This document shows, in pieces, positions 17,393 through 28,092 of a stretch of DNA of 64,000 bases. Origin of the DNA: Gemmatimonadota bacterium (GTDB taxonomy: Bacteria; Gemmatimonadota; Gemmatimonadetes; Palauibacterales; Palauibacteraceae); assembly GCA_029262175.1 (NCBI GenBank), contig JAJCZV010000028.1, positions 1 through 64,000 on the forward strand. The letters are read 5' to 3'. The stretch's first letter is position 1. Every line of letters begins with the position of its first letter. Below the pieces are notes generated by a model that was not told the origin of the DNA, made no database searches, and saw only the letters and a program-made list of their open reading frames with translations. Both the position numbers and the translations under genes were made by a program.

Positions 17393-19798
17393 CTAGGGGA
17401 CGGGTAGGAGGACGAGGACAGACGTGCCCTCTACCTCTCTCAGAGACAGCTCGATGAGCGGACTTTCCGCCCAGACTTCGGCCATGTCGCGGTAGTGAGG
17501 ATCCAAGGGATTGCCGGCCTGTCCGGTCGGAAGCAAGAAAAAACCGCGCGGGTCTTCAGGGACCAGATGCGCGACGAATCGCTGGCTCGGACCGTAGGCG
17601 CCCGTCATCGGGTAGGTCCACGACGTCGAGTCCAGTGCGGACCGCAAAGGCCCGGGACGCACGGTGTGCCTCGCGCCCCGCGCCGGGTACGGCCCCACGT
17701 TCAGGCCGAGGACTCGATCCAGAAGACGCACCTGGCCCAACGGGTGTTCGGACCGCTCCAGATGCATGTCGCCCCAACGTTGGCCGACGAGCGTCGCCGC
17801 CGTTCGGGCGGCCTCCTCTTCGAGACCCTCCAGCGTCTCGATATCGGCCGTGCGCACATCGTCGATCCAAGGATCATCACCCCGCGCGATGATCTCCAGC
17901 AGCGCGAGATCCGAGAACCACACATCGCCGCCGTCGAATTCATCCGCCGCGATGAGCTCGCGTAGTCGCATCAGCCACGCATAGAACGAGGCGGCACCGA
18001 CCGCGTCGACCTCGGCGTATAGATCCCAGGCCGCGAGCTCGGACGCCAAGTCCTCGACTCCAGCCCGACGCGCCGCGGCCACGGCCCGCGGTCGGAAACG
18101 CTCCGCCCACACGCCATAGCTGTCCAGCTGCAGGTCCCTCATGTCGTCGACGGACCACCCGCTAGCCGCCCGGACTCGGTCCTCGATGCGGCGCGCACGA
18201 AAGGGCGCGGGATATCCGATCCCGACTCGGCCGTACGACGACCGAGACTGGAGGTTGTTGGCGCTCGAGAGGTAATCCGTCCCGGGGTTTGACAGCGCGG
18301 GGAGCGAATCGGAGGGCCAGAAGCCTTGCCAACCGGATGGCAGACGCTCGAAAGAGATGGGGAGAGGTCCTTCGCCCGCCGCGCGCAGAGGAACCGATCC
18401 ACTCATTCGAAACCCGAGTCCGCCGGACGTGGTCGCATAGATCACGTTCTGATGCGGTGAACGAAACTCCGCGATGGCCTCGACGAACTCCGCTTCGGTG
18501 CGGGCCTCGTTCATTGCCAACAAGGCAGTGACCGCGCCTTCGCTTCTTCGGCCCGTCCACAGGAGCGAAAGCGTGACGCCCCCGGCCGGAACCACGTCCG
18601 TGAGAATCGGTCCCCGGACGGTGGAGCGCACTCGATGGGTCACCGGTTCTTCGTGGCCTCGAACCTCGATGATCTCGTCTCGAATCTCGAACGGACGCCA
18701 ACCATCCACGTCGCGATAGTTCGCCTGGTCCAGGTCGAGACTCTCTACGACGAAATCGGCATCGTCGAGCATCGCGTTTGTAAACGCCCACGCCAGGTGA
18801 CGATTCAGCCCTGCCACGACGCCCGGCGCCCCGGGAATCGACAGCCCGGCTACCGCCGTCCCGGGCCCCTCCGCGCGCAACACATTGAGATACCAGGTCG
18901 ACGGCGCTCGAAGCGCCAGGTGCATGTCGTTGGCGAGCAGCGGATGACCGTCGGCCGTGCGATCGCCTCGGATGGCCCATGAATTTGAACTGTGGAGCGC
19001 GAAACCGGTGAGGAACTCGAGGGGATCCCACCCTTCGGGCGCCGCGTCGCTTCCCGTCCGGGGGCGCGTCGTGGCCACCTCGAGGCGTCCACGCGAGGAC
19101 AGCTCTTGCCGGGCGACCTGTGCCCCGGCCGCGTCGTCCTGCATGATCGTCGGGCCCCAATCGGGATAGGCGGCGAACAACACGTCTCGGCGATCGGCAG
19201 GCAGACGGGCCATCGCGCTCGTACGCGACAACTCCGTGCGCCAGCCGGACAAGTCGAGCGCCATGATGCGACCGATGGCGACCGAAGCCTGTGGCGTCCA
19301 GGACTGCGGGTCGATCCCGAGAACGAGAAACTCTGGAGGCCAAGAACCCCGCCAGGAGCCGATGCGGGCGTTGACTCCGGCCGTGTAAGCCTCGAGCACC
19401 GCGCGTTCGCGCGCGCCCAGCGTTCCCAGCTCCGCTCCCGCAGCGGTCCACAGATCCAAAGTCCTCAGGAGGCGGTCGGTTCCCAACGCGGGCTCTCCGA
19501 ACACTTCGGCCAGACGTCCGCGCGCGATTCGTTGGAACAACTCCATCTGCCACAGCCGCTCGGACGCGTGCACAAATCCTTGGGCGTATGCGACATCGGT
19601 TCGAGACGTTCCGCTGATCGTCGGGATGGCCCATTCGTCGAAGCTGATCTCGACGCGGTCGCCAAGACCGGCCACTTCGATCTCACCCGTTCGGTCTTGC
19701 CTCGAACTCTGTAGATAGAAGAACACGGCCGTCACCAAGAGCCCGATGCCGACCAATAGAAATGCGATGATCGCGGACAAGCGCCGGCGGGTCATCAA
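17393..19798 (-). CDS. Penicillin acylase family Ntn-hydrolase
   Basis: An 801-residue precursor with one N-terminal membrane segment (IIAFLLVGIGLLVTAVFFYL). It has the family blocks WAIPTISGTSRTDVAYAQGFVHA and LWQMELFQRIARGRLAE, and the autocatalytic cleavage site at S271 in HSSNSWAIRGDR, where the beta chain would start with the nucleophilic Ser. HPLLANDMHLALRAPSTWY follows as in the family. The protein should mature into alpha and beta chains outside the cytoplasm. Members hydrolyse penicillins, acyl-homoserine lactones or other amides; the substrate cannot be read here. Its start overlaps the STAS-like gene by 4 bp. Confidence 0.9.
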   Translation of the reverse strand: MMTRRRLSAIIAFLLVGIGLLVTAVFFYLQSSRQDRTGEIEVAGLGDRVEISFDEWAIPTISGTSRTDVAYAQGFVHASERLWQMELFQRIARGRLAEVFGEPALGTDRLLRTLDLWTAAGAELGTLGARERAVLEAYTAGVNARIGSWRGSWPPEFLVLGIDPQSWTPQASVAIGRIMALDLSGWRTELSRTSAMARLPADRRDVLFAAYPDWGPTIMQDDAAGAQVARQELSSRGRLEVATTRPRTGSDAAPEGWDPLEFLTGFALHSSNSWAIRGDRTADGHPLLANDMHLALRAPSTWYLNVLRAEGPGTAVAGLSIPGAPGVVAGLNRHLAWAFTNAMLDDADFVVESLDLDQANYRDVDGWRPFEIRDEIIEVRGHEEPVTHRVRSTVRGPILTDVVPAGGVTLSLLWTGRRSEGAVTALLAMNEARTEAEFVEAIAEFRSPHQNVIYATTSGGLGFRMSGSVPLRAAGEGPLPISFERLPSGWQGFWPSDSLPALSNPGTDYLSSANNLQSRSSYGRVGIGYPAPFRARRIEDRVRAASGWSVDDMRDLQLDSYGVWAERFRPRAVAAARRAGVEDLASELAAWDLYAEVDAVGAASFYAWLMRLRELIAADEFDGGDVWFSDLALLEIIARGDDPWIDDVRTADIETLEGLEEEAARTAATLVGQRWGDMHLERSEHPLGQVRLLDRVLGLNVGPYPARGARHTVRPGPLRSALDSTSWTYPMTGAYGPSQRFVAHLVPEDPRGFFLLPTGQAGNPLDPHYRDMAEVWAESPLIELSLREVEGTSVLVLLPVP

Positions 19799-20388
19799 GC
19801 CCCTCGCCTGTCCGGGCCTCCTTCGGCAGCGTCCAAAAGCGCGCGACCAAGAGACACATAGTCTTCGCCATCTCGGATCACCAAGGCCCTCGACTCGAGT
19901 TCGGCCAACACCGCATAGACGATCTCGCGACTGAGATCGAGGCGCTCAACCAACGTCTCCGGCACGGCGTGCCCTAAAGCCCAGATCTCAAGCCAGGCGT
20001 GTTCGGCGTCCGGCTCGAGCGTCCCCATGAGGAGGGGCTCGCCCTCGTCGCTCTCGCACGCTGCGGCCAGGCCCTGCCGCACCAACGCGGATTCGATGGG
20101 CTCGAGGTGGTGCTCCGCCACGCCCCGAAACAGCACGAACCTCGGGTGCGGTCCCGCGCCGGAGGTGAAGACGACAAGCTTGGCCACGACTTCGTCCGCG
20201 CAGGAAAAATCGATCAACGGGACATTGCGAAGATCCAGGACCGCCAGCGCGGCCCGGTCCACGGTGGCGAGTTGCTCTTCGATGTTGGTCCGGACCGCGC
20301 GGCCGGTGTGACGGGTCACGAGGTAGCTGAACAGCTCGGTGTGAGAGATCGTGGGTCTCACTGGCGCAGCCGCCCGTTGCCGGACCAT
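19795..20388 (-). CDS. STAS-like plus helical/winged-helix-like regulatory protein
   Basis: A 197-residue protein in two parts. Residues about 35-115 look like a STAS fold: AALAVLDLRNVPLIDFSCADEVVAKL carries the hydrophobic strand, the conserved D-x-S-like turn and a helix, followed by a second strand PRFVLFRGV. Residues about 130-190 are helical, with a segment PETLVERLDLSREIVYAVLAELESRALV that reads like a winged helix (V-x-L-x-L-x-x-L-E-x-x-x-L-V). It lies 10 bp after the STAS-ATPase gene and overlaps the acylase gene by 4 bp. A partner role to the ATPase is inferred. Confidence 0.65.
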   Translation of the reverse strand: MVRQRAAAPVRPTISHTELFSYLVTRHTGRAVRTNIEEQLATVDRAALAVLDLRNVPLIDFSCADEVVAKLVVFTSGAGPHPRFVLFRGVAEHHLEPIESALVRQGLAAACESDEGEPLLMGTLEPDAEHAWLEIWALGHAVPETLVERLDLSREIVYAVLAELESRALVIRDGEDYVSLGRALLDAAEGGPDRRGA

Positions 20389-20398
20389 GCAACGAGAT

Positions 20399-21301
20399 TC
20401 ACGACGTCTCCTCCTGCTGTACCTGCGGAAGGACGATCAACACCTGCGCGCCAGGGAAATCCGGCAACCCACTCTTGAGCGATTCAGCGTCGTCCCATTC
20501 GGGGACGTGCGCGATCATCGCGTCGCCGCTCCTGATACGAACCGCCCCGTCCCAGCGGATGACCTGTTTCCGAATCGCCTGCAGACCTTGACCTCTCCCC
20601 GGGTCAGAGAAACGTGACTCGCCGCGGAGAAACGCCGCCTCCAGGGCGGCCGAAGCGGACCAGGACCCGCCGTACCGTCGTTCGTGCTCGGTCGCGAGAG
20701 ATCCTTCGAAGCCGACGCCGACATCCATCACCGCAAGAACCACGACTTCGCGACCAAGCCGGCGACGCCAGTGGTAGCGTTGCGCGCAGACCCAACCAAT
20801 GGAGTCCGCATGCTCGAGGATGTTCTGACAGACTTCCGACAACATGACCGAGAAGTGGATGACGGCGGGCATCGGATACCCGAGGCGGTTGTGCAAGATC
20901 TTCTGCGCCTTCTCGCGCACACCCTCGACCACCCGGTGGACGTCTTCATGCGACCGGATCGTCGTCACCTCGAGCAGCGCATCGGATTCACCGTGGCGCT
21001 TTGGCGGCGTAGCGTCCAAGTCGAAGATCTCCGCCGCCGCCTGCCAGAAATGCATCCGGTCGATATAGGAGCGGACGTCGTCGGCCTGGGGCGGTTCGAT
21101 GAGGGGAGCGAGTCCGGTTCGGCGCCGGGCGTCGTGTCCGATCGCAAGGAGCCCGAGAAGCCCGTAGGGTGACACCCACGATACGGACCGGGCATCGAGC
21201 AACAGTCGCGACGAGTCGTCCACGCTCGCTCGCGCGGCTCGGACGAGGGTCTCGAACGCCGTTTCATCGAGCGTACTCGGGACTTGTACGACGCGACTCA
21301 C
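20399..21301 (-). CDS. STAS domain fused to a GHKL ATPase domain
   Basis: A 300-residue protein. Residues 1-95 resemble a STAS domain (SRLLLDARSVSWVSPYGLLGLLAIG). Residues about 140-290 carry a GHKL/HATPase fold: the N box SVMLSEVCQNILEHA (N160), the G1 box DVGVGF at 193-198 and the G2 box GRGQGL at 235-240. There is no histidine phosphotransfer domain, so it resembles the SpoIIAB/RsbW class of protein kinases and anti-sigma switch proteins, here in cis with an antagonist-like STAS domain. It overlaps the PfkB kinase by 4 bp and is followed by a second STAS-like protein. Confidence 0.75.
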   Translation of the reverse strand: MSRVVQVPSTLDETAFETLVRAARASVDDSSRLLLDARSVSWVSPYGLLGLLAIGHDARRRTGLAPLIEPPQADDVRSYIDRMHFWQAAAEIFDLDATPPKRHGESDALLEVTTIRSHEDVHRVVEGVREKAQKILHNRLGYPMPAVIHFSVMLSEVCQNILEHADSIGWVCAQRYHWRRRLGREVVVLAVMDVGVGFEGSLATEHERRYGGSWSASAALEAAFLRGESRFSDPGRGQGLQAIRKQVIRWDGAVRIRSGDAMIAHVPEWDDAESLKSGLPDFPGAQVLIVLPQVQQEETS

Positions 21302-22233
21302 GATGCCACTCCGGTCACCAGGAAATCTCTGAGTCCGGTCGCACCCTGGTACCGCGCGTTCCGCTGCGCCATGTCGGTGGCCGTCCGCGCGGCGGACTCG
21401 AGGTCACAGCCGTCCAGCAGCGATGCGAAGCAGGTGGCGCCCCAGACATCGCCGCAGCCGGTGGGATCGGCCCCTGTTACGGCGCTTGCGGGCGTCAGGC
21501 TACCGCTCCTCGGCTTCTCGTCCGGATTCGCCGCCTCCATCCACTGAACCCCTCGCTCGCCGAGCGTAACGAAGACCGCTTTCGTCCTCATCGCCAGAAT
21601 GTCGGCCATGGTCGACGTGGGCGCTTGGTGCGCGTCGCCCATCGTCTCGAGTTCATCCTCATTGAGTTGCACGTAGTCGAAGTTGTCGACCCAAGCGCGC
21701 CAGTCCGCCAGGGGTTGAAGCCGTCGGATCCCGTCTTCGCCGATGCCGAGCATGAGCGAGTGCAGATCCGCGTACATGGGGCCAGCCACGGACTCTCGAA
21801 GGGCCTTCGCGATCTCCAAGTCGAACTCCCAGCCGGCGATGAAGTTGATATAGACGGCGTCGCACGACGCGGCCAACGGGATAAGCTCGCTCGCAGTCCA
21901 AGCCGGAACCCCACCACTCAGCTTCTCGCAGCGCCGCTCGGGGTCGTCCTCGTGATAGTAGAGGTCGACTCGGTTGTTCGGCTCGGGCACGCTGCGAAGG
22001 CCCTCTTTGGAGTCGACGCTAGCCAGGGTGGAAAGAAACCCCTCTGCTTCGGAACGCAGGTCGGTGCCGACTTTGATCAGGGGAAACAGCGACCAATCGG
22101 ACCCCAGCGATGCGTCCGCGGCGGCCAGGGAATATGCGATGCCGCCCCATGCTTCGACCCCATCATGAGGACCCGCGTTCGGACCGTAGATCCGATCCCA
22201 AACCATGGTTCCGATGACCCCCAGTCTCGGCAT
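21298..22233 (-). CDS. PfkB family carbohydrate/nucleoside kinase
   Basis: A 311-residue ribokinase-like protein. The N-terminal VIGTMVWDRIYGPNAG contains the usual first strand. The C-terminal signature TGADPTGCGDVWGATCFAS holds the catalytic Asp and the anion hole. Between them is the ATP-binding strand segment FVTLGERGVQWM. The Gly-Gly di-glycine motif is present as AWGGIAYSLA. The substrate cannot be read; the family phosphorylates sugars, nucleosides and small alcohols. It lies between a ROK kinase and the STAS-ATPase gene in one run, so it belongs to the operon. Length is normal. Confidence 0.87.
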   Translation of the reverse strand: MPRLGVIGTMVWDRIYGPNAGPHDGVEAWGGIAYSLAAADASLGSDWSLFPLIKVGTDLRSEAEGFLSTLASVDSKEGLRSVPEPNNRVDLYYHEDDPERRCEKLSGGVPAWTASELIPLAASCDAVYINFIAGWEFDLEIAKALRESVAGPMYADLHSLMLGIGEDGIRRLQPLADWRAWVDNFDYVQLNEDELETMGDAHQAPTSTMADILAMRTKAVFVTLGERGVQWMEAANPDEKPRSGSLTPASAVTGADPTGCGDVWGATCFASLLDGCDLESAARTATDMAQRNARYQGATGLRDFLVTGVAS

Positions 22234-22244
22234 CTATCGACGAC

Positions 22245-23240
22245 CTAGAGAGGTCCGATCCGGGCCACGTGATAGGTCGCTGCCGCCCCGATCACGCCTG
22301 CCGTGTCTCCCAGGTCGCTCGGGACGATCTTGCAGGCGTCAGACGCAACCTTGAACGCTCGCTTTCGCACCTCCGACCGAAGCGGACCAAACAAGTGATC
22401 GCCCGCCCGAGTTACGCCGCCCGAAATCACGATCATCTCGGGGTTCAGGATATTTACGAGGTTCGCGACGCCAATCCCGAGGAACTTCGCGGTGTCCCTC
22501 ATGACCTCGGCTGCATAGGTGTCGCCCGCGATGATGGCCTCCGAAACGTGAGCGGCCGTGATGCGATCGACGTCGCCGTCGACCAGGTCGGGGAGCAAAC
22601 TTGGTGCGCCGGCGTGCAGCCCTTCGACGGCCCGGGCCGCGATCGCCGGACCCGAGGCATAAGCCTCGAGACACCCGTAGTTCCCGCACGCGCACTTTCG
22701 CCCATTGGAATCGATGGTCGTGTGCCCGATCTCACCTGCGACATCGGAGGCCCCGTGATAGACCTCGCCGTTGAGCACGAGCCCGCCCCCGATACCGGTG
22801 CCCAACGTCACGCCGAGCACGTTGTCCACGCCTCGCGCGGCGCCCTGCCACCACTCGCCCAAAGTCGCCGCGTTCGCGTCGTTGTCGAGCGCGGCGGGCA
22901 GCCCGATCGAGTTCGCGATCAAGTCCCGAAGCGGGAAGTTGCGCCACCCGAGGTTGGGCGTCTCCAGCACCGTGCCGGTTTCTCGGTCCAGGGGACCCGG
23001 GGAACCCAGCCCGATGCCCACCCACGCGTCATCTGACAGGGCCCCTTCGCGAGCCGCGTCCCGCATCGCACCGCGGATCATATCGACGATTCGATCCACC
23101 ACGAACTTGGCGCCGATATGCGCATCCGTGGGCATCGAACGCATGCCGAGGACCGTACCGCCTTCGACGGGAACCGCCCCGACGTTGATCGACGTGCCTC
23201 CGAGGTCTACACCGACGATGTAGCGCCGAGATTCAACCAG
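22245..23240 (-). CDS. ROK family sugar kinase (glucokinase-like)
   Basis: A 331-residue ROK kinase. The first ATG in frame is at 23144, but the family-conserved N-terminal ATP motif IVGVDLGGTSINVGAV lies upstream of it, followed without break by the rest: GLGSPGPLD, DNDANAATLGEWWQGAA, TLGTGIGGGLVLNGEVYHG, the zinc motif CACGNYGCLEAY and VISGGVTRAG. The frame is closed by a TGA at 23244-23246 and contains no ATG, GTG or TTG before 23144. CTG at 23240 has GAGGAG at 23248-23253 with a 7-base gap, so CTG is the likely initiator. Phosphorylation of glucose or N-acetyl sugars is likely. Confidence 0.9.
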   Translation of the reverse strand: MVESRRYIVGVDLGGTSINVGAVPVEGGTVLGMRSMPTDAHIGAKFVVDRIVDMIRGAMRDAAREGALSDDAWVGIGLGSPGPLDRETGTVLETPNLGWRNFPLRDLIANSIGLPAALDNDANAATLGEWWQGAARGVDNVLGVTLGTGIGGGLVLNGEVYHGASDVAGEIGHTTIDSNGRKCACGNYGCLEAYASGPAIAARAVEGLHAGAPSLLPDLVDGDVDRITAAHVSEAIIAGDTYAAEVMRDTAKFLGIGVANLVNILNPEMIVISGGVTRAGDHLFGPLRSEVRKRAFKVASDACKIVPSDLGDTAGVIGAAATYHVARIGPL

Positions 23241-23247
23241 GGGTCAA

Positions 23248-23253
23248 CTCCTC
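23248..23253 (-). promoter_or_regulatory. Shine-Dalgarno site that supports a CTG start
   Basis: GAGGAG on the minus strand, 7 bases before CTG at 23240. No ATG, GTG or TTG is in frame between the upstream stop codon and the conserved N-terminus of the ROK kinase. This site decides the start of that gene. Confidence 0.7.
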
Positions 23254-23272
23254 GCGCTCAGATGCCCGCGGT

Positions 23273-25068
<1,796 letters not shown>

Positions 25069-25072
<4 letters not shown>

Positions 25073-25845
25073 AACTCCACCACCTGGCCGTCGTACGCGG
25101 GCTCGACCCCGTCCGGTACGCCAGCGCTGATCTCTTCGTGCGTGGATCGGTGCGCGATGTGCGTGAGATAGGTGCGCTCGGCGCCGAGCCGTCGGCTGAC
25201 CTCAACCGCTTCTTCGATCGAAAAATGCCCGGGGTGAGGGGTACCGAACCAAAGCGCGTTGATGACGAGGACCTTGACTCCTTCCAACAGCGAGAGCGCA
25301 TCGGCTGGGATCGATTTGCCGTCGATCACGACGCCGAGTTCACCCATCCGAAATCCATAGCTCGTGTAGACGCCATGCGGGAACCGGATGGTTTGCAGTT
25401 CCAACCCCGCCGGACGGATGATGTCGCGATCCTCGAACGGCATCAGATCAAGCTGAGGTACCACGGATCCGGGCTGTGCTCTGGCCTCGTGTCCCCAGAT
25501 ATAGTCGAACCGCCGCTTGAGTTCTGGTTCGAACTCGCTGGCGACGTGGAACGGAAGCGGCGCACCCCGCCGACCGGAAAAGATCCGCAGATCGTCGATC
25601 CCATGCGTGTGATCCGCATGCTCATGCGACAGGAAGACGGCGTCGACGGTTTCGATCCGGTCTCGCACCAGCTGTAACCGCAACTCGGGCGGGGTGTCGA
25701 TCAGCAGGCGCTTCCCGGCGGACTCGATCAGCAGGGCGTGCCGAGTCCGTTGATCCCGCGGATCATCAGAACGGCACGTCGCGCACGAGCACCCGATCAC
25801 CGGCACTCCGAACGAAGTGCCGGTTCCCAAGAATCGTATTCTCAC
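25069..25845 (-). CDS. PhnP/RNase Z-like metallo-beta-lactamase fold hydrolase
   Basis: A 258-residue MBL-fold protein with [20 protein letters not shown] at the N-terminus and HxHxDH as [13 protein letters not shown]. The first cysteine cluster (CSCATC) is typical of the PhnP-type cyclic phosphodiesterase group. Histidines for the rest of the metal site occur in the segments [19 protein letters not shown] and [11 protein letters not shown]. Phosphodiesterase activity is inferred from the family. The gene overlaps lepA by 4 bp and follows pyk by 28 bp. The substrate may be a cyclic phosphate or a damaged nucleotide, but nothing here proves it. Confidence 0.88.
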
Positions 25846-25873
25846 GCTGGTCGTCAGTGTTGCCGAGGAGTCA

Positions 25874-27322
25874 TCAAAGTTCCTCGACGCGCATCATGTT
25901 CGTCGTGCCCGGGACATGAAACGGGACCCCGGCGGTCACCACGAACCGTTGGCCCGTCTCACCGAGACCAAGGTCTAGTGCCACTTCACGCGCACGATCA
26001 AGCATGCTTTTATAGTTCACATCGCCACGAAAGAGAACGGGCTGAACCCCCCACACCAGCGCCATCTGGTTGAAGGTCCGCCATTGATCAGTGATCGCCA
26101 TGATGGGGACCGAGGGGCGTTGCGCCGACACGATCCGTGCGGTGTAACCGCTGCGGGTGAACGTGACGATAAAGGGTGAGTCGAGCCGCTCCACCGCCTG
26201 CATCGACGCCGCGGCGATCGCGCCCGAGGTCGTCTGTTGAATCTGTGACACGCCTCGCACGTGTTTCCCGGCCCGACCGGTCCGTCCCAAACGATCATGC
26301 TCGATTCGTCGGATGATTCGGTCCATCGTCTCGACCGCCTCGACCGGGTACTCACCGACGGCCGTCTCGGCGGAGAGCATCACTGCGTCGGTCCCGTCCA
26401 GCAGCGCGTTTGCGACGTCGGACACCTCCGCTCGCGTCGGCCGCGGACTCTCGATCATGGATTCGAGCATCTGGGTCGCGGTGATCACGGGCCGCGCGCG
26501 CTCCTGCGCGAGTCGGATGATCCGTTTCTGGATCATCGGAACCTCTTCATAGGGAAGCTCGACCCCGAGATCACCCCGCGCGACCATGACGCCGTCGCTC
26601 TCGGGCAGAATCTCGGACAGGCTGTTGAGCGCTTGTGACTTCTCGATCTTCGCGATGAGCAGACACCCCTTATCCATCGTCTGTCGCGTGGTCACGAGAT
26701 CGCTGGGCTGACGCACGAAGCTGAGCGCCAGATAGTCGAGGTGGTGCTCGTTGGCGAACTGGATGTCTTCGAGATCCTTGTCCGTCAGTGGCGGCGCTCC
26801 GACCCGGACGCCGGGGAGATTGATCCCCTTCTGCGACTTGAGCTCGCCTGCGCTAAAGGCCTTGGCCTTCACCCACCGCTCGTTCGCATCCACTTCCTCG
26901 ACGACGAACTCGAAGCGACCATCCTCGAGCAGGATGCGGTTTCCGGGCTCGACTTCCTCGGCCAGCTGCGGGTATGTGGTCGGGATGACCCGCGTGGAAT
27001 CAGCGGATTCGGGGGGGGCCTGCCCTTCCGGGACAAACCAGTAGAACGCCTCGGGCTCGATCTCCAACGTCTCGGTGGGGAGATCGCCGACACGGATCTT
27101 GGGACCGCCCAGATCTCCTATGGTGGCGATCGGTCGGCCGGTTTCGCGGCCGACCTCGTTCACCAGTGCGACGATCTTCGCCGCATCCTCGCGCGAGGTA
27201 TGCGAGAAGTTGATACGGACTGCGTCCGTCCCCGCCTCGACGAGTTTACGGAATACGTCAGGCTTCCACGTGCCGGGCCCAATCGTACTGACAATTTTTG
27301 CTCTTCGGAAACCGGCGCTCAT
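25874..27322 (-). CDS. pyk: Pyruvate kinase
   Basis: Pyruvate kinase converts phosphoenolpyruvate and ADP to pyruvate and ATP. The 482-residue protein starts RRAKIVSTIGPGTWKPD, has the active-site segment RINFSHTSREDAAK, the catalytic loop GCLLIAKIEKSQAL with the essential lysine, MVARGDLGVELP, TATQMLESMIESPRPTRAEV and TDAVMLSAETAVGEYP. The C-terminal allosteric-type domain is present (ITDQWRTFNQMALVWGV and FHVPGTTNMMRVEEL). It is the main metabolic gene of an operon that continues to lepA and the sugar kinases. Confidence 0.98.
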   Translation of the reverse strand: MSAGFRRAKIVSTIGPGTWKPDVFRKLVEAGTDAVRINFSHTSREDAAKIVALVNEVGRETGRPIATIGDLGGPKIRVGDLPTETLEIEPEAFYWFVPEGQAPPESADSTRVIPTTYPQLAEEVEPGNRILLEDGRFEFVVEEVDANERWVKAKAFSAGELKSQKGINLPGVRVGAPPLTDKDLEDIQFANEHHLDYLALSFVRQPSDLVTTRQTMDKGCLLIAKIEKSQALNSLSEILPESDGVMVARGDLGVELPYEEVPMIQKRIIRLAQERARPVITATQMLESMIESPRPTRAEVSDVANALLDGTDAVMLSAETAVGEYPVEAVETMDRIIRRIEHDRLGRTGRAGKHVRGVSQIQQTTSGAIAAASMQAVERLDSPFIVTFTRSGYTARIVSAQRPSVPIMAITDQWRTFNQMALVWGVQPVLFRGDVNYKSMLDRAREVALDLGLGETGQRFVVTAGVPFHVPGTTNMMRVEEL

Positions 27323-27351
27323 CGGTGGCCACCATCATGAGGAGGCCGCGA

Positions 27352-27684
27352 TTATCCGGGTAGTGGAGCGGCCTCCGAGAGGTCAGGTCGATGGGCTACA
27401 ATCCACTCGTGCATGTTCTTCAACTGAACGAGTGGGAGCCCTTCTAGGGACTTCACCTGCAAGCCCGGGATGATACAGGCGGCGGCACGGCGGAGAAAGT
27501 ATGCGTGCTGCACCTGGCGCTGCTGCGAGTTCAGGCTCGTGCCCCCGGGGATGTCGGGGATCGGTTCCATCAGCCGTCGGTAGCTGTAGACCTCGCGGGC
27601 CGAGAACTCACGGGGGACAAGGTAGGCCATACCCCCAATCTCGAACGTACCATCGGAGGCGATGGCGACCCTACGTCGTGCCAT
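27352..27684 (-). CDS. Small protein of unknown function
   Basis: I do not recognise a family. The product is 110 residues: MARRRVAIASDGTFEIGGMAY then EVYSYRRLMEPIPDIPG and a helical C-terminal region ending KNMHEWIVAHRPDL. The first part looks like a short beta element and the rest helical. The start is ATG at 27684 because GAGGAG lies 7 bases upstream; an open frame to 27801 exists but is not supported. It is the first gene of the pyk operon (29 bp before pyk). Two hydrophobic clusters and one cysteine (AACIIPG) are the only other visible features. Confidence 0.65.
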   Translation of the reverse strand: MARRRVAIASDGTFEIGGMAYLVPREFSAREVYSYRRLMEPIPDIPGGTSLNSQQRQVQHAYFLRRAAACIIPGLQVKSLEGLPLVQLKNMHEWIVAHRPDLSEAAPLPG

Positions 27685-28092
27685 ACCGCAACTCCTCGTC
27701 TCGATGCCAGAGACTGAAAAGGACCGCCTAGCCAGATTGACGAAGAACTCCCCATCCTCATCACAACCCCGGCCCCGCGGTCCTTTTACTTCCGAGGCCA
27801 CAATAGGATGAGGCTCGACAGGAACGCAAATTTTGCCCGGGGCGGGACCCGGTCCGGCGCGGATTTCGCCCCCAACCGGCCCGGCGCGTAAGCGCCCAGA
27901 TACCAGGGATTTCGGATCGCTTGATGAGGCTGCGTGAGATCCCTAAGTTCTTCCGATCTGGGTGGCGGAGGAGAGTGAGGGGTTTGCGAGACGGTTGCTT
28001 TTTCGACCCGGGTGCGGCGAGAGCCGTGGGCGGGTTTTTTTGTTGCCCTGCGCCACCACAACGGGAGTGGGCCGAGGAAGACGGGAGGGGCT
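27685..28092. other. Divergent intergenic region, pyk operon / cold-shock gene
   Basis: About 400 bases without a convincing gene. On the plus side there is a weak promoter candidate: TTGATG at 27921, 17 bases, TAAGTT at 27944. A terminator-like hairpin at 28007-28041 follows, in front of the cold-shock gene. The right-hand end is purine-rich. I see no clear promoter toward the left-hand gene and no repeat. Confidence 0.45.
28007..28041 (+). terminator. Terminator-like hairpin in the leader of the cold-shock gene
   Basis: CCCG-ggtg-CGGC-gaga-GCCG-tggg-CGGG followed by seven T (28035-28041). The 4-bp outer and inner stems are perfect with a symmetric internal loop. No plus-strand gene ends upstream, so this is a leader attenuator candidate rather than a terminator of another transcript. 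Confidence 0.55.

Noticed and set aside
18162..19634. 490-residue open frame antisense to the penicillin acylase
   Set aside because: It is Arg/Gly/Ser-rich without any domain, and mirrors the codon bias of the real gene on the other strand.
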